The translations under genes and the position numbers were made by a program. From Mycolicibacterium sp. ND9-15 (GTDB taxonomy: Bacteria; Actinomycetota; Actinomycetes; Mycobacteriales; Mycobacteriaceae): 64,000 nucleotides of DNA. Within the stretch, counting starts at the first letter, position 1. Every line of letters starts with the position of its first letter. The notes under the pieces were generated by a model. That model was not told the origin of the DNA and made no database searches. It saw nothing but the letters and a program-made list of their open reading frames with translations. The DNA lies in the NCBI RefSeq assembly GCF_035918395.1, contig NZ_CP142362.1:4873501-4937500 (forward strand), read 5' to 3'. Below are positions 25,011 through 33,341 of the stretch, one piece after another.

Positions 25011-25340
25011 TCAGCCGCCGCCGGTAACCGGGTTCTTCGACAGGATGATGAAGCCACCGTTCTTCCACACGCCCCAGCGGCCGCCCCACCCCGAATTCCA
25101 CACGACGGGCTCGCCGAGCCAGGACTCGGCGGGCTTCGGCGGCGCCCATGATGGAACCGGTTCCCCGAGCGCCGGCCTGGGGGCCGGCGGGGCCATCGGC
25201 GCGGGCGCCTCTGCCGGCAGCACCGGCGCCGGGGGCGGCGGGGGCGGCTGTGCGCTTGCCGTCGCGCCCAGGGTGAAGACGGCCGCGGTCAGTCCACCCG
25301 CAACTGCCACGGCAGGCAGCGCGGTCTTCAAAGAGGTCAT
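25011..25340 (-). CDS. Small secreted proline-rich protein
   Basis: The start is ATG 25340. It has a typical signal peptide (AVAVAGGLTAAVFTLGATAS, cleavage near ASA-QP). A Pro/Ala-rich stretch (QPPPPPPAPVLPAEAP) follows, and then an aromatic C-terminal part, VVWNSGWGGRWGVWKNGGFI. About 85 residues would be exported. The function is unknown; the combination resembles other short Pro-rich mycobacterial secreted proteins. It is convergent with the FKBP gene, 10 bp away. Confidence 0.72.
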   Translation of the reverse strand: MTSLKTALPAVAVAGGLTAAVFTLGATASAQPPPPPPAPVLPAEAPAPMAPPAPRPALGEPVPSWAPPKPAESWLGEPVVWNSGWGGRWGVWKNGGFIILSKNPVTGGG

Positions 25341-25431
25341 GAGCACGCTTCCAGGGTAGACCGAATCCGATCCTGAGAACTCATAACCCTCAACCGAAGT
25401 GGCGAGAGCTCAGGAGCCGTGTCTTGAGCTA

Positions 25432-26997
25432 CTACTTCTCGGAAGCCTCGCCGTCGTCGCCGGATTCTTGCGCCACGCCGTCGGTCGGCGCCGGTTGCAA
25501 TGCAACGCTTCGCGTCCGCGAGACGATCTCTGTCGGCTGTTCTCCGGTCGGCTGCAGACGCACGACACGGCCGACGGCCCGGCGGAGCCCGGGTGGCCCC
25601 TCCTTCCGGACGAAGTCACCGATCCGGCCGGCGCGGAAACGCAGCGGCGAGCCGAGGAATTCGCCGAGCACTACCCCACTGCCGAGGGCAAGCGCGATTG
25701 CGATCGCCGACATCATCTGGCGCAAGCCGTTGTCGAAGTTGCCGTCGACGGCGAAGGAGAATACGGCGCGGAAAACCGCCAGGCCCGGAAGCATCGGCAT
25801 GATGCCCGCGGTGGCCGTCACCAATGCCGGCGCCTGTCGGCGGATCGAGATCAGCGTGGCGACGAGACCCACCCCGACCGCGGCGGCCCCGCTGGCGAGT
25901 ATCTGACCGAATCCCGCTTTGCCAAGCGCGATCAGCACCGCCTCGGCTAGGCCGGCCACCAGTCCAGCGGTGAGGATGGCCCGCAGGGGTGCGTAGCTCG
26001 CGACCGTCAGGCAGGCACCGGCCAGCGCCGCGCCGAACACCGCAACAGAGATCCGCAGCGCTCCGCTCGGTGCGATGAAGGATTCGGTCGCGTCCACGTG
26101 CAGCGCGATGGAGATGCCGGCGGTTTGCGCGATCTGCAGGCCCGCGACGATTCCCACGACAATTCCCGAAGTCAGCAGCACCGCTTCCCCGAGCCGGGCG
26201 ATCGAGGTGAGCATGTAACCGGTCACCGCGTCCTGCATCGCGCCGACCAACGTCAGCCCGGACAACAGCATCACGATGCCGGTGGCGACCATGACCGTCG
26301 GACCCACGTCGGCATAGAGGTAGGCGGCCACGGCGACCGAGGTGGCTATCGCTGCTCCGGTCACCTGCTGAAAGAAGAACGGCGTGCCGATGCGGTTCAG
26401 CTTCCGGCCCACCTGGTCGATGACCGCGGACGTCGCGGCGGCCAGCAAGCACGTCAGCCAGCCGCCACCGAGCAGCATGGCGATGCCCAGGGCGAAGCCC
26501 GCCCACCCCGAGGTTGCCAGCCAGCGTGGATAAGGGTGCGGGCGTTCGGTCAGCTCATCCATGACCTCGTGGGCCTGATCGACGGTCACCCCGCCGGACG
26601 TGATCCGTTGGATGAGTTGGTCGAGTTCACCCAGTCGGGTGTAGTCGGTCGATCGGTTGTGTACGGCCCGGACGATGGTGACGGGCGGACTGTCCGCAGT
26701 CGGCAATGCCGACACGATGACCGTGGTGACGAAGATGTCGACGACGCAGTCGGTCAGTCGGTAGGCCTGAGCTACGTCTTGGGCGGTCGCGACGACGTCG
26801 GCGGTGCCTGACCCCGATGAGAGCATCACCTCGGCGAGGCGGATCGTCAGATCGAGCACCTTGCGGGTGTGCAGGTCGCCCATCCCGTCCGACCGCCGGC
26901 TCCGCTGGCCGGCGACGGGTGCCGGATCACGGCTGCCGCGCAGTGCATTTCGCAAACCACGGCGGACTCGACCGCCGGGCGTTCGATCTAGCGCCAT
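25432..26997 (-). CDS. Threonine/serine exporter, ThrE family
   Basis: From ATG 26997 the protein has 521 residues. The N-terminal cytoplasmic part (KVLDLTIRLAEVMLSSGSGT, VTTVIVSALPTADSPPVTIV) is the ThrE/DUF1212 head. About ten hydrophobic helices follow (for example GFALGIAMLLGGGWLTCLLA, GIVMLLSGLTLVGAMQDAVT, GLVAGLAEAVLIALGKAGF). ThrE exports threonine and serine with the proton-motive force. The C-terminus is charged and Ser/Thr-rich. The open frame continues to 27606, but that part is antisense to the ceramidase-like gene and not coding. Its start overlaps the stop of that neighbour by 10 bp. Confidence 0.9.
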   Translation of the reverse strand: MALDRTPGGRVRRGLRNALRGSRDPAPVAGQRSRRSDGMGDLHTRKVLDLTIRLAEVMLSSGSGTADVVATAQDVAQAYRLTDCVVDIFVTTVIVSALPTADSPPVTIVRAVHNRSTDYTRLGELDQLIQRITSGGVTVDQAHEVMDELTERPHPYPRWLATSGWAGFALGIAMLLGGGWLTCLLAAATSAVIDQVGRKLNRIGTPFFFQQVTGAAIATSVAVAAYLYADVGPTVMVATGIVMLLSGLTLVGAMQDAVTGYMLTSIARLGEAVLLTSGIVVGIVAGLQIAQTAGISIALHVDATESFIAPSGALRISVAVFGAALAGACLTVASYAPLRAILTAGLVAGLAEAVLIALGKAGFGQILASGAAAVGVGLVATLISIRRQAPALVTATAGIMPMLPGLAVFRAVFSFAVDGNFDNGLRQMMSAIAIALALGSGVVLGEFLGSPLRFRAGRIGDFVRKEGPPGLRRAVGRVVRLQPTGEQPTEIVSRTRSVALQPAPTDGVAQESGDDGEASEK

Positions 26998-27509
26998 TGA
27001 GGTGCACGATACTGCCGTTCCGGCAGCATGGCCCACGCGGCCAAGCCCGCTGCGGTGCCCGACAGGACATGCCAGGCCCCGTGGTACTGCCATAGGCTGT
27101 CGGGCCGGCACCACGGCGATCCCGAACGTCCTGCCGCGTACGCGGCCAGGCCGAGCGCCAAGACGCCGGCCGCTGCCATCCACACCGACCGCCGCTGCCC
27201 TCGCACTCCTCGGACCGCGCCGGCGGCGCACACCGCCGCCAGAGCGACGATGGGCCAGTCGTGGACCGGTCCCGCCCACGGCGGTTGCGGCCCGTGGTAG
27301 ACGAAGCTGCCGAAACCGACCGCCACCAGCGCGGCTGCCGCGGCCCCTGTCAGCAGGCCCCGGCCACGGATCGCCCCGCACCCGACGGCTATCCCAATGG
27401 CCGCGTAAGCCAAGCTGGTGAGTGCCAGGACGGGCTGCGCCAACCCGTCGCCCACCGTGCGCTCGCAGTCCGAAAGACCGAAAGTGGCGGCAGCGGTCAA
27501 GCCCTGCAT
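26988..27509 (-). CDS. Ceramidase-like membrane protein
   Basis: The 173-residue protein has about six membrane helices. Conserved polar residues sit in FGSFVYHGPQPPW, GPVHDWPIVAL and SLWQYHGAWHVLSG: His, Asp and a His pair, in the positions of the zinc site of the CREST (alkaline ceramidase/hemolysin III) superfamily. It is probably a membrane hydrolase; the substrate is unknown. It ends inside the start of the ThrE gene, so they form one transcription unit. Confidence 0.7.
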   Translation of the reverse strand: MQGLTAAATFGLSDCERTVGDGLAQPVLALTSLAYAAIGIAVGCGAIRGRGLLTGAAAAALVAVGFGSFVYHGPQPPWAGPVHDWPIVALAAVCAAGAVRGVRGQRRSVWMAAAGVLALGLAAYAAGRSGSPWCRPDSLWQYHGAWHVLSGTAAGLAAWAMLPERQYRAPQWR

Positions 27510-27566
27510 GGCGATCCACCATAAGCGGTATGCGAAGTGCTGGACGCTGCTGAGCCGACTCGATGC

Positions 27567-27974
27567 CTACGGGCACGGCCCGGGAATGAACAGCGACCAA
27601 CACCATCCCGGCGGAAGTGGCGGAGTGAATCCAGGTGGTGGGGGCGGCGGGGGCGGTGGCGTTTCACCTTCGAAGATGTTCTGCGCGACGTTGCCCTGCC
27701 CGTGGTGGACGTACCAGTAGGTGTGGCACACGGAGTCGTCCCACACCACCGGATTCACCCGGAGATTCCCGGTTTGCACCGGTGGATCACCTGGGCACCA
27801 TCGACATGGACCCGACGGGTTTTCGTCCGGGCAGCCGGGCCATGCTTGCTCAGGCACCGGCCCGTTGGGCAGGGCTTCGGCGGTTCCCGTCAGCCATCCG
27901 GCACCGGCGGCCGCGAGCCCGACCGACGTCAGCGCCGCGCCAAGGATTCGCGTCGGCATATGAGGTGTGTCCAT
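27567..27974 (-). CDS. Small secreted Pro/Cys-rich protein
   Basis: The start is ATG 27974 or 27959. A signal peptide (LGAALTSVGLAAAGAGWLTG, cleavage near AEA-LP) is followed by a mature part with six Cys (CPDE, CRWC, DDSVCHTYWYVHH, GWCWS, GPCP) and a nine-proline run. The Cys probably pair in disulphides outside the cell. The layout resembles the secreted protein at 51627 (PGxxFNYGxGP-type relatives), but I cannot name the family. Confidence 0.68.
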   Translation of the reverse strand: MDTPHMPTRILGAALTSVGLAAAGAGWLTGTAEALPNGPVPEQAWPGCPDENPSGPCRWCPGDPPVQTGNLRVNPVVWDDSVCHTYWYVHHGQGNVAQNIFEGETPPPPPPPPPGFTPPLPPGWCWSLFIPGPCP

Positions 27975-28119
27975 GGTCTGCTCCTGTTGATCATGGTCTG
28001 CCGATTTCCGCGTTGTGGTGGCAATTAGTGGAAATCCGTTCGGCTACCAACTCGCTGGTGCGTTTCCCTCGTCGTGGGCTGGGTATCGCTTGGCGATACG
28101 ACCGACTAGGAGAGAACCG

Positions 28120-28260
28120 ATGAGCTCGCCCGAACCGCCCTCTGACGATACGAACCAGGGTGAGAACGCCGAACAACCGATTCCGCCGACCGCGCCGGCG
28201 TATTCGACGCCCCCGCCGGAGGGCGTGCCCTCGGCCGACGACCAGGATGCTTCCCAGTAG
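28120..28260 (+). CDS. Very short acidic Pro/Ser-rich protein
   Basis: AGGAGAGAACC before ATG 28120 is a good ribosome-binding site. The 46-residue product (SSPEPPSDDTNQGENAEQPI, then PPTAPAYSTPPPEGVPSADD) is disordered and acidic and has no motif. Similar short proteins are annotated in mycobacteria as hypothetical. It lies between two convergent or neighbouring transcription units and could equally be a spurious frame; the ribosome-binding site is the main support. Confidence 0.45.
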   Translation: MSSPEPPSDDTNQGENAEQPIPPTAPAYSTPPPEGVPSADDQDASQ

Positions 28261-28283
28261 CCCGTAGCAGGTCCCAAGCTGTT

Positions 28284-29192
28284 TCAGCGGCGCTTCGGCA
28301 CCGCGATGCACATCAGGTCTTCGGCCACGACCACGTCACCGCCGAACTGCTCGACAGCCTCTTCGCGGTGCCGCACCGTATCGGTGTACCGCTGGGAGAA
28401 ATGGGTCAGGACCAGTCGGCGCACATTGCATTCGGCTGCCACCTGCCCGGCTTGGCGCGCGGTCAGATGTCCGTAGCGATCGGCCAATTCGGCGTCTTCG
28501 GTCAAGAAGGTCGCCTCGATCACCAACATGTCCGCGCCGTCGGCGAGCGCGTATACGCCGTCGCACAACCGGGTATCCATGACGAACGCGAACTTCTGGC
28601 CCGGCCGGGTCGTGGTGACCTCCGCCAACCCGATTGTGCGGTCTCCCACCCGGATGGAACCGGATCGGTGCAGATCTCCGACCGCCTCGCCCTCAATACC
28701 GAAGTGGTCCAACAGTTCTGGGACGAAGTGCAGCCCGTCGGCTTCGGTCAACCGATAGCCGATCGCGTCTACGGCATGGTCAAGGCGCTGGGTCTCGAGC
28801 ACGCCGAACGACTCTCGGGCGACGGGCCCGTCAGCGGTTACCGGAACTTCGCGCACGTCGGCGCGTTCGTGAAAGATACTGGCATGGCGCAGCCTCGCGA
28901 AGTAGTCGCTGCCCGATGCCGGGAAGTAGGCGTGAACGGGGTGTTGTACGTCGTCAAGCGAAAGCCACTGCAGCACACCCGGCACGCCCAGACAGTGGTC
29001 GCCGTGAAAGTGCGTCAGGCACAGCCGGGTCAGCCGACTCGATGCGACGCCGGCCAGCCGCAGTTGCCGCTGCGTGCCCTCCCCCGGATCGAAGAGCAGC
29101 CCCTCGCCGTCCCAGAGCAGGAGATAGCCGTTGTGGTTGCGACGTCTGGTCGGCACCTGGCTGGCGGTACCGAGGACGATCAACTCACGCAT
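28284..29192 (-). CDS. rnz: Ribonuclease Z
   Basis: From ATG 29192 the protein reads MRELIVLGTASQVPTRRRNH, the RNase Z opening, with LCLTHFHGDHCLGVPG (metal motif HxHxDH), the later Asp in FAFVMDTRLCDG and His in RLVLTHFSQRY. About 302 residues is normal for the bacterial enzyme. It cuts the 3' trailer from tRNA precursors with two zinc ions. An upstream GTG at 29198 is an alternative start. Confidence 0.92.
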   Translation of the reverse strand: MRELIVLGTASQVPTRRRNHNGYLLLWDGEGLLFDPGEGTQRQLRLAGVASSRLTRLCLTHFHGDHCLGVPGVLQWLSLDDVQHPVHAYFPASGSDYFARLRHASIFHERADVREVPVTADGPVARESFGVLETQRLDHAVDAIGYRLTEADGLHFVPELLDHFGIEGEAVGDLHRSGSIRVGDRTIGLAEVTTTRPGQKFAFVMDTRLCDGVYALADGADMLVIEATFLTEDAELADRYGHLTARQAGQVAAECNVRRLVLTHFSQRYTDTVRHREEAVEQFGGDVVVAEDLMCIAVPKRR

Positions 29193-29217
29193 CGACACAC
29201 AACGAGACTAAGCCGGG

Positions 29218-29652
29218 TCACGGATACTTACGCAGATCGGCAAGCGAGTTCCGCAAGCCGCCGTCCATGCGGATCTGGATACCGGCCACCGCCAACATCA
29301 CCGCGGCGGTCACCAGGTGCACCACCGCGTCGGTGATGTTGTTGGGGAACGTGAAAACGTATGCGACCTGGTGCGAGAAGAAGGCCCAGATGCCCGGCAG
29401 CGCGCCGGCCACGGCCGCGGCGATCAGATACAGCACCGACCACGACTTGCGCATCGCGAAAACCAGTCCGGGCCCGAACAGGGCCAGCCCGGCGACGGCG
29501 TGCCAGCCGTTGTAGTCCATCCCGAATATCTGCGCCGTAGGCGCATCCGGCCCGATCGCGAAACTGGGCTCGACGATGAACCCGACCACCGCCTGAATCA
29601 CGTGGAAAGCGGAAATCACCAGCAGACCGATCTGGGCGAAGCTCCACTTCAC
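29218..29652 (-). CDS. DUF4383 membrane protein
   Basis: The 144-residue protein has four membrane helices (IGLLVISAFHVIQAVVGFIV, HAVAGLALFGPGLVFAM, VLYLIAAAVAGALPGIWAFF, VVHLVTAAVMLAVAGIQI). The helix-helix order, with HVIQAVVG at the start and the NNITDAVVHL motif, fits DUF4383, a family of small actinobacterial membrane proteins of unknown role. It lies 26 bp upstream of the RNase Z gene on the same strand and may be co-transcribed. Confidence 0.82.
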   Translation of the reverse strand: MKWSFAQIGLLVISAFHVIQAVVGFIVEPSFAIGPDAPTAQIFGMDYNGWHAVAGLALFGPGLVFAMRKSWSVLYLIAAAVAGALPGIWAFFSHQVAYVFTFPNNITDAVVHLVTAAVMLAVAGIQIRMDGGLRNSLADLRKYP

Positions 29653-29780
29653 CGGAACGCCTTCCGTCGTGTCAGCGCGGACTGCCGTGAATACTACGCG
29701 CAGTAGTAGTTGCTGTTAAGGGGTGAACCCCCGGCTTCTGCCGGAACTCCCGCGCGGGTGTCCGCCGCTACTCTGTCCGG

Positions 29781-30464
29781 GTGGCGAAAGTGCTGTCGGT
29801 GAACGTGGCGCGGGTGCGCGTGAATCCCGATGCGCCGTCCAGGTCGACGGGCATCGACAAGGTCGCCGCGCCAGACCGAGTGGCGGTGCGCGCACCGGGC
29901 CCGATGCGGGGTGGTCTGGGCAGCGGACTGGTCGGCGACACCATCGGCCACACGAAGCTGCACGGCGGCGACGATCAAGCGGTGTACGCCTACGCGCGAG
30001 AAGACCTCGACGACTGGGAAACCCGACTGTCCCGCTCCCTGACGAACGGCATGTTCGGCGAGAACCTCACCACCACAGATGTCGACGTCACCCAGGCGCG
30101 GATCGGCGAACGCTGGCGCGTCGGCGCCGACGGCCTGCTGCTGGAAGTGTCGGCGCCCCGCACACCGTGTCGCACGTTCACGGCTTTCCTGCAGATCGAC
30201 CGTTGGCTGAAGACCTTCACCGCGGCCGCCAAACCCGGTGCCTACCTTCGGGTCATCTCACCGGGAACGGTAGGCGCAGGGGACGCGATCACCATCGAGC
30301 ACCGACCCGACCACGATGTCACCATCGAGTTGGCCTTCCGCGCGCGGATGTCCGACCCGTCGCTGCTCCCACAGCTGCTCGCCGCCGACGCTTTGTCGGA
30401 CGAACTCAAGGCGTATGCGCGGCGCCGTCTGCCCACCAACGGCACTGCCGTGGCGCGCCGCTAG
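29781..30464 (+). CDS. MOSC-domain protein
   Basis: The 227-residue protein starts at GTG 29781. The MOSC domain is visible in VYAYAREDLDDWETRL, NGMFGENLTTTDVDVTQARI and LLLEVSAPRTPCRTFTAFLQ, with the conserved Cys used for sulphur transfer to molybdenum cofactor or for carrying a molybdopterin-bound substrate. The length and the RYAR-like C-terminal helix match the YiiM group. The exact substrate is not predictable. Confidence 0.86.
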   Translation: MAKVLSVNVARVRVNPDAPSRSTGIDKVAAPDRVAVRAPGPMRGGLGSGLVGDTIGHTKLHGGDDQAVYAYAREDLDDWETRLSRSLTNGMFGENLTTTDVDVTQARIGERWRVGADGLLLEVSAPRTPCRTFTAFLQIDRWLKTFTAAAKPGAYLRVISPGTVGAGDAITIEHRPDHDVTIELAFRARMSDPSLLPQLLAADALSDELKAYARRRLPTNGTAVARR

Positions 30465-30752
30465 CGCGACGGCTCCGGAGCCCCCGCGACCACCTTCCTG
30501 TCTCCCTCGACCGCTCGGCGTACCGGGTCGGAGTCGCTGATGACTGAACGATGACGGCACGGCGCTGGATTCGACGCCACCGTAACGCCGGGGAGGCCGG
30601 TGCCGAAAAACAATTCAGTAGCGGCCGTTCGCGGTGGCTGTCGGCGGACATGGCAGGTGAGAAAACCTGATTCGGTAGCCGACCACCGGCGCCGGTCCGC
30701 CAAATCCGCGACGACCGCTCGACGGTATATATCAACCAGGAAGTTCACAGCG
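30465..30752. other. intergenic region upstream of the Ag85-type gene
   Basis: No supported gene is found in 288 bp. It should contain the promoter of the mycolyltransferase gene; GACGGTATATATCAACC (30721-30737) has an AT-rich TATATA box-like stretch. A ribosome-binding sequence (CCAGGAAG) precedes the ATG. Confidence 0.45.
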
Positions 30753-31712
30753 ATGACATTGCTTCACAGTTGGGCGCGCCGCGTGATGGCCGGCGCGCTG
30801 GCGGCCCTGCTGATTCCGGGCCTGATCGCGGTGGCGGGTGGATCGTCCACCGCGGCCGCATACTCGCGACCCGGCCTGCCGGTCGAAACACTCATGGTCC
30901 CGTCGGCCGCGATGGGCCGCGACATCCCGGTCAAATTCCAGGGCGGCGGCGCCCATGCGGTGTATCTGCTCGACGGGTTGCGCGCCCGCGACGACAACAG
31001 CGGCTGGGACATCGAGACCGCCGCGTTCGAAAGCTATTTCGAGTCGGGGCTGTCGGTCGTGATGCCGGTCGGCGGCATGTCCAGCTTCTACACGAACTGG
31101 CAGGGTCCCGCGGTCGGCAACGGCGGCACCCACAGCTACCAGTGGGAGACCTTCCTGACCTCCGAACTGCCCGCCTACCTCGCCGCCAACAAGGGCATCT
31201 CGCCCAGCGGCAACGCGGTCGTCGGGCTGTCCATGTCGGGCAGTGCGGCGCTGATCCTGGCGGCCTACTACCCGGGTCAATTCCGCTACGCCGCATCGCT
31301 GTCGGGCTTTCTCAACCTGTCCGCGGGCGTCTGGCCACTGCTGGTCGGCGTCGCAATGCGCGACGCGGGCGGATTCAGCGCGACCGCGATGTGGGGCCTG
31401 CCCGGCGGGCCGGCGTGGAAGCGCAACGACCCGACGGTCAACGTCGGCCGCTTGGTGAGCAACGGCACTCGCATCTGGGTGTACTGCGGCAACGGCATCC
31501 CCTCGGAACTCGGCGGCGGCGGCGACATCGCAGGCCAGTTCCTCGAAACGATCACGCTGGACAGCAACAAGGAGTTCCAGCGGGCCTACCAGGCCGCCGG
31601 CGGCAGCAACGGCACGTTCAACTTCCCGGCCAACGGCACCCACGGGTGGGGCTACTGGGGCTCGCAGCTGAACGCGATGAAGGGCGACATCCAGCGCACG
31701 CTGGGCGCCTGA
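30753..31712 (+). CDS. Antigen 85-type mycolyltransferase/esterase
   Basis: From ATG 30753 the 319-residue protein has a signal peptide (residues 1-36) and then the Ag85 body: YSRPGLPVETLMVPSAAMGR, YLLDGLRARDDNSGWDIETA, WETFLTSELPAYLAANKG. The catalytic triad is Ser160 (GLSMSG), Glu265 (GQFLETI) and His297 (GTHGWGYWG), at the same spacing as in the known enzymes. Ag85 proteins transfer mycolic acids to arabinogalactan and trehalose in the outer cell wall. The two Cys of the usual short disulphide loop are replaced (PAVGNGGTHSYQ), so this is a divergent paralogue. The upstream open frame to 30600 is not coding. Confidence 0.9.
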   Translation: MTLLHSWARRVMAGALAALLIPGLIAVAGGSSTAAAYSRPGLPVETLMVPSAAMGRDIPVKFQGGGAHAVYLLDGLRARDDNSGWDIETAAFESYFESGLSVVMPVGGMSSFYTNWQGPAVGNGGTHSYQWETFLTSELPAYLAANKGISPSGNAVVGLSMSGSAALILAAYYPGQFRYAASLSGFLNLSAGVWPLLVGVAMRDAGGFSATAMWGLPGGPAWKRNDPTVNVGRLVSNGTRIWVYCGNGIPSELGGGGDIAGQFLETITLDSNKEFQRAYQAAGGSNGTFNFPANGTHGWGYWGSQLNAMKGDIQRTLGA

Positions 31713-31777
31713 GGCCGCGACGCGGCTGGGCGACCGCCTCGTGCGGCCGCCCAGCGCGCGTTGGAGACAATCACTGC

Positions 31778-33337
31778 GTGACGCCGAAGCCGCGACCGAC
31801 CGTTCCTGCGCTCCTCACGCGCGCTTGCGAGGAGTTCGGTGACCACACCTACCTGATCACCCCGACGGATCGCCTGACCTACCGCGAAGCGGATCAGCGC
31901 TCGGCCGGCGTGGCGCGGCGGCTACTGCGTGACGGCATCGGCAAGGGCACCCGCGTCGGACTGTTCTTCCCCAACGGGGTCGACTGGATCATCTGGTGGC
32001 TGGCCGTGTCCCGCATCGGCGCGTTGGCCGTCCCCCTCAGCACGCTCTACACCCCCGCGGAGATCGCCAAGGTGGCGCGGCTGGCTGACGTCGCGTTGCT
32101 CATCGCGCCGAGCCGGGTGCTGAGTATCGACGTCGCCGAGCGCTTCGAGGCGGCCTGGTCAGACCTGCCGACCCAGCAGGCCGGGCGGCTGGCACTGAAT
32201 GCCGCGCCATACCTGCGCCGCATCGTGGTCGTCGACGATCCGGTCCCCGGCTGGGCGACCCGATGGGACGGCGACGCGGACGGCGTCGCGCCCGAAGTGC
32301 TCGCGGCCGCCGAGGCCGAGGTCTCCCCCGCCGATCTCGCCGTCGTCATCCACACATTTGGTTCGACCGCCGACCCGAAGGGCGTCCTGCACACCCACGG
32401 CACGCTGGTGCGTCAGACCTCGACGTGGCCGAGCGCCATCCGTGCGGTGACGAAAAGCGAAGAGGCGCTGCGGATCCTGTGTGCGATGCCGTTCTTCTGG
32501 GTTGGCGGGCTGCTCGCCGCCACCGGGGCCCTGCATGAACCGGTCACGGTGCTCGTCCTGCCGCGCCTGGACGCCGCGACCGCGCTGGACCTGATCGAAC
32601 GCGAACGGGCATGCGGGGTCGTCGGCTGGCCCGCATTCACACAGCGGCTACGCGACCACCCGAGCTTTCCGGACCGCGATCTGAGTTGTGCGCCGATGCT
32701 GCGCGACGGGCCGCTCGACATCGCGATGGTTGACGTGCCCGACGGATTTCCCGTCCATCGCACCATGTCTGAGACGGCGGGCGGTTTCGCCTTCACCGAC
32801 ATGTGCATCGTCGACGAGGACGGCAACGCGGTTCCCGACGGCGCGGTGGGTGAATTGCTCGTTCGCGGGATCGGTGTGATGGCGGGCTACAACAAGCGCG
32901 AGCGGTGGGAGACCTTCGACGAAGACGGTTGGTACCACACCGGTGACCGTGTCTACCGCAGGACCGGCGACCCGAGGCTGTTCTACGTCGGCCGGAGCAC
33001 CGATTTGATCAAGGCCGCGGGCGCCAACGTGTCACCGCTCGAGGTCGAGGCGGTCATCGCCGAATTCCCCGGCGTGGCGCAGTGTCTCGTGCTCGGAATC
33101 GACGAGTGCACACGCGGCGAGGAGGTCTGCGCGGTCGTCGTGGCGGAGGAAGCGCCGAGCGCCCCAGGCATGGACGTCGACTCGCTGGCCGCTCACACCC
33201 GGGGGCACCTGTCTGCCTACAAGGTGCCGACGCGCTGGATTCTGGCCTCGAGTGAGGACATCCCGATCCTGCCCAGCGGCAAGTTCGACCGAAAGGCGCT
33301 GCGGGCCATGGTCCTCGACGGCCGCCTCGGTAGGTGA
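31778..33337 (+). CDS. Acyl-CoA ligase (AMP-binding enzyme)
   Basis: GTG 31778 starts a 519-residue adenylate-forming enzyme. Visible motifs are VVIHTFGSTADPKGVLHTHG (P-loop), MSETAGGFAFTDM (adenine-binding), GWYHTGDRVYR (core GD motif) and LPSGKFDRKAL with the C-terminal catalytic Lys. It activates a carboxylic acid, probably a fatty or aromatic acid, to acyl-CoA through an acyl-adenylate. The P-loop has TFGSTADPKG instead of TSGTTGxPKG. It is followed by a hydrolase 4 bp later, so the two are in one transcription unit. The frame is open to 30770, overlapping Ag85 in another phase; that part is not coding. Confidence 0.9.
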   Translation: MTPKPRPTVPALLTRACEEFGDHTYLITPTDRLTYREADQRSAGVARRLLRDGIGKGTRVGLFFPNGVDWIIWWLAVSRIGALAVPLSTLYTPAEIAKVARLADVALLIAPSRVLSIDVAERFEAAWSDLPTQQAGRLALNAAPYLRRIVVVDDPVPGWATRWDGDADGVAPEVLAAAEAEVSPADLAVVIHTFGSTADPKGVLHTHGTLVRQTSTWPSAIRAVTKSEEALRILCAMPFFWVGGLLAATGALHEPVTVLVLPRLDAATALDLIERERACGVVGWPAFTQRLRDHPSFPDRDLSCAPMLRDGPLDIAMVDVPDGFPVHRTMSETAGGFAFTDMCIVDEDGNAVPDGAVGELLVRGIGVMAGYNKRERWETFDEDGWYHTGDRVYRRTGDPRLFYVGRSTDLIKAAGANVSPLEVEAVIAEFPGVAQCLVLGIDECTRGEEVCAVVVAEEAPSAPGMDVDSLAAHTRGHLSAYKVPTRWILASSEDIPILPSGKFDRKALRAMVLDGRLGR

Positions 33338-33341
33338 CGCG

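Noticed and set aside
26998..27606. N-terminal extension of the ThrE frame
   Set aside because: It lies within the ceramidase-like gene in another phase. Family similarity starts at ATG 26997.
30770..31777. N-terminal extension of the acyl-CoA ligase frame
   Set aside because: It overlaps the Ag85-type gene in another phase and has an Arg-rich composition. GTG 31778 begins the conserved part.
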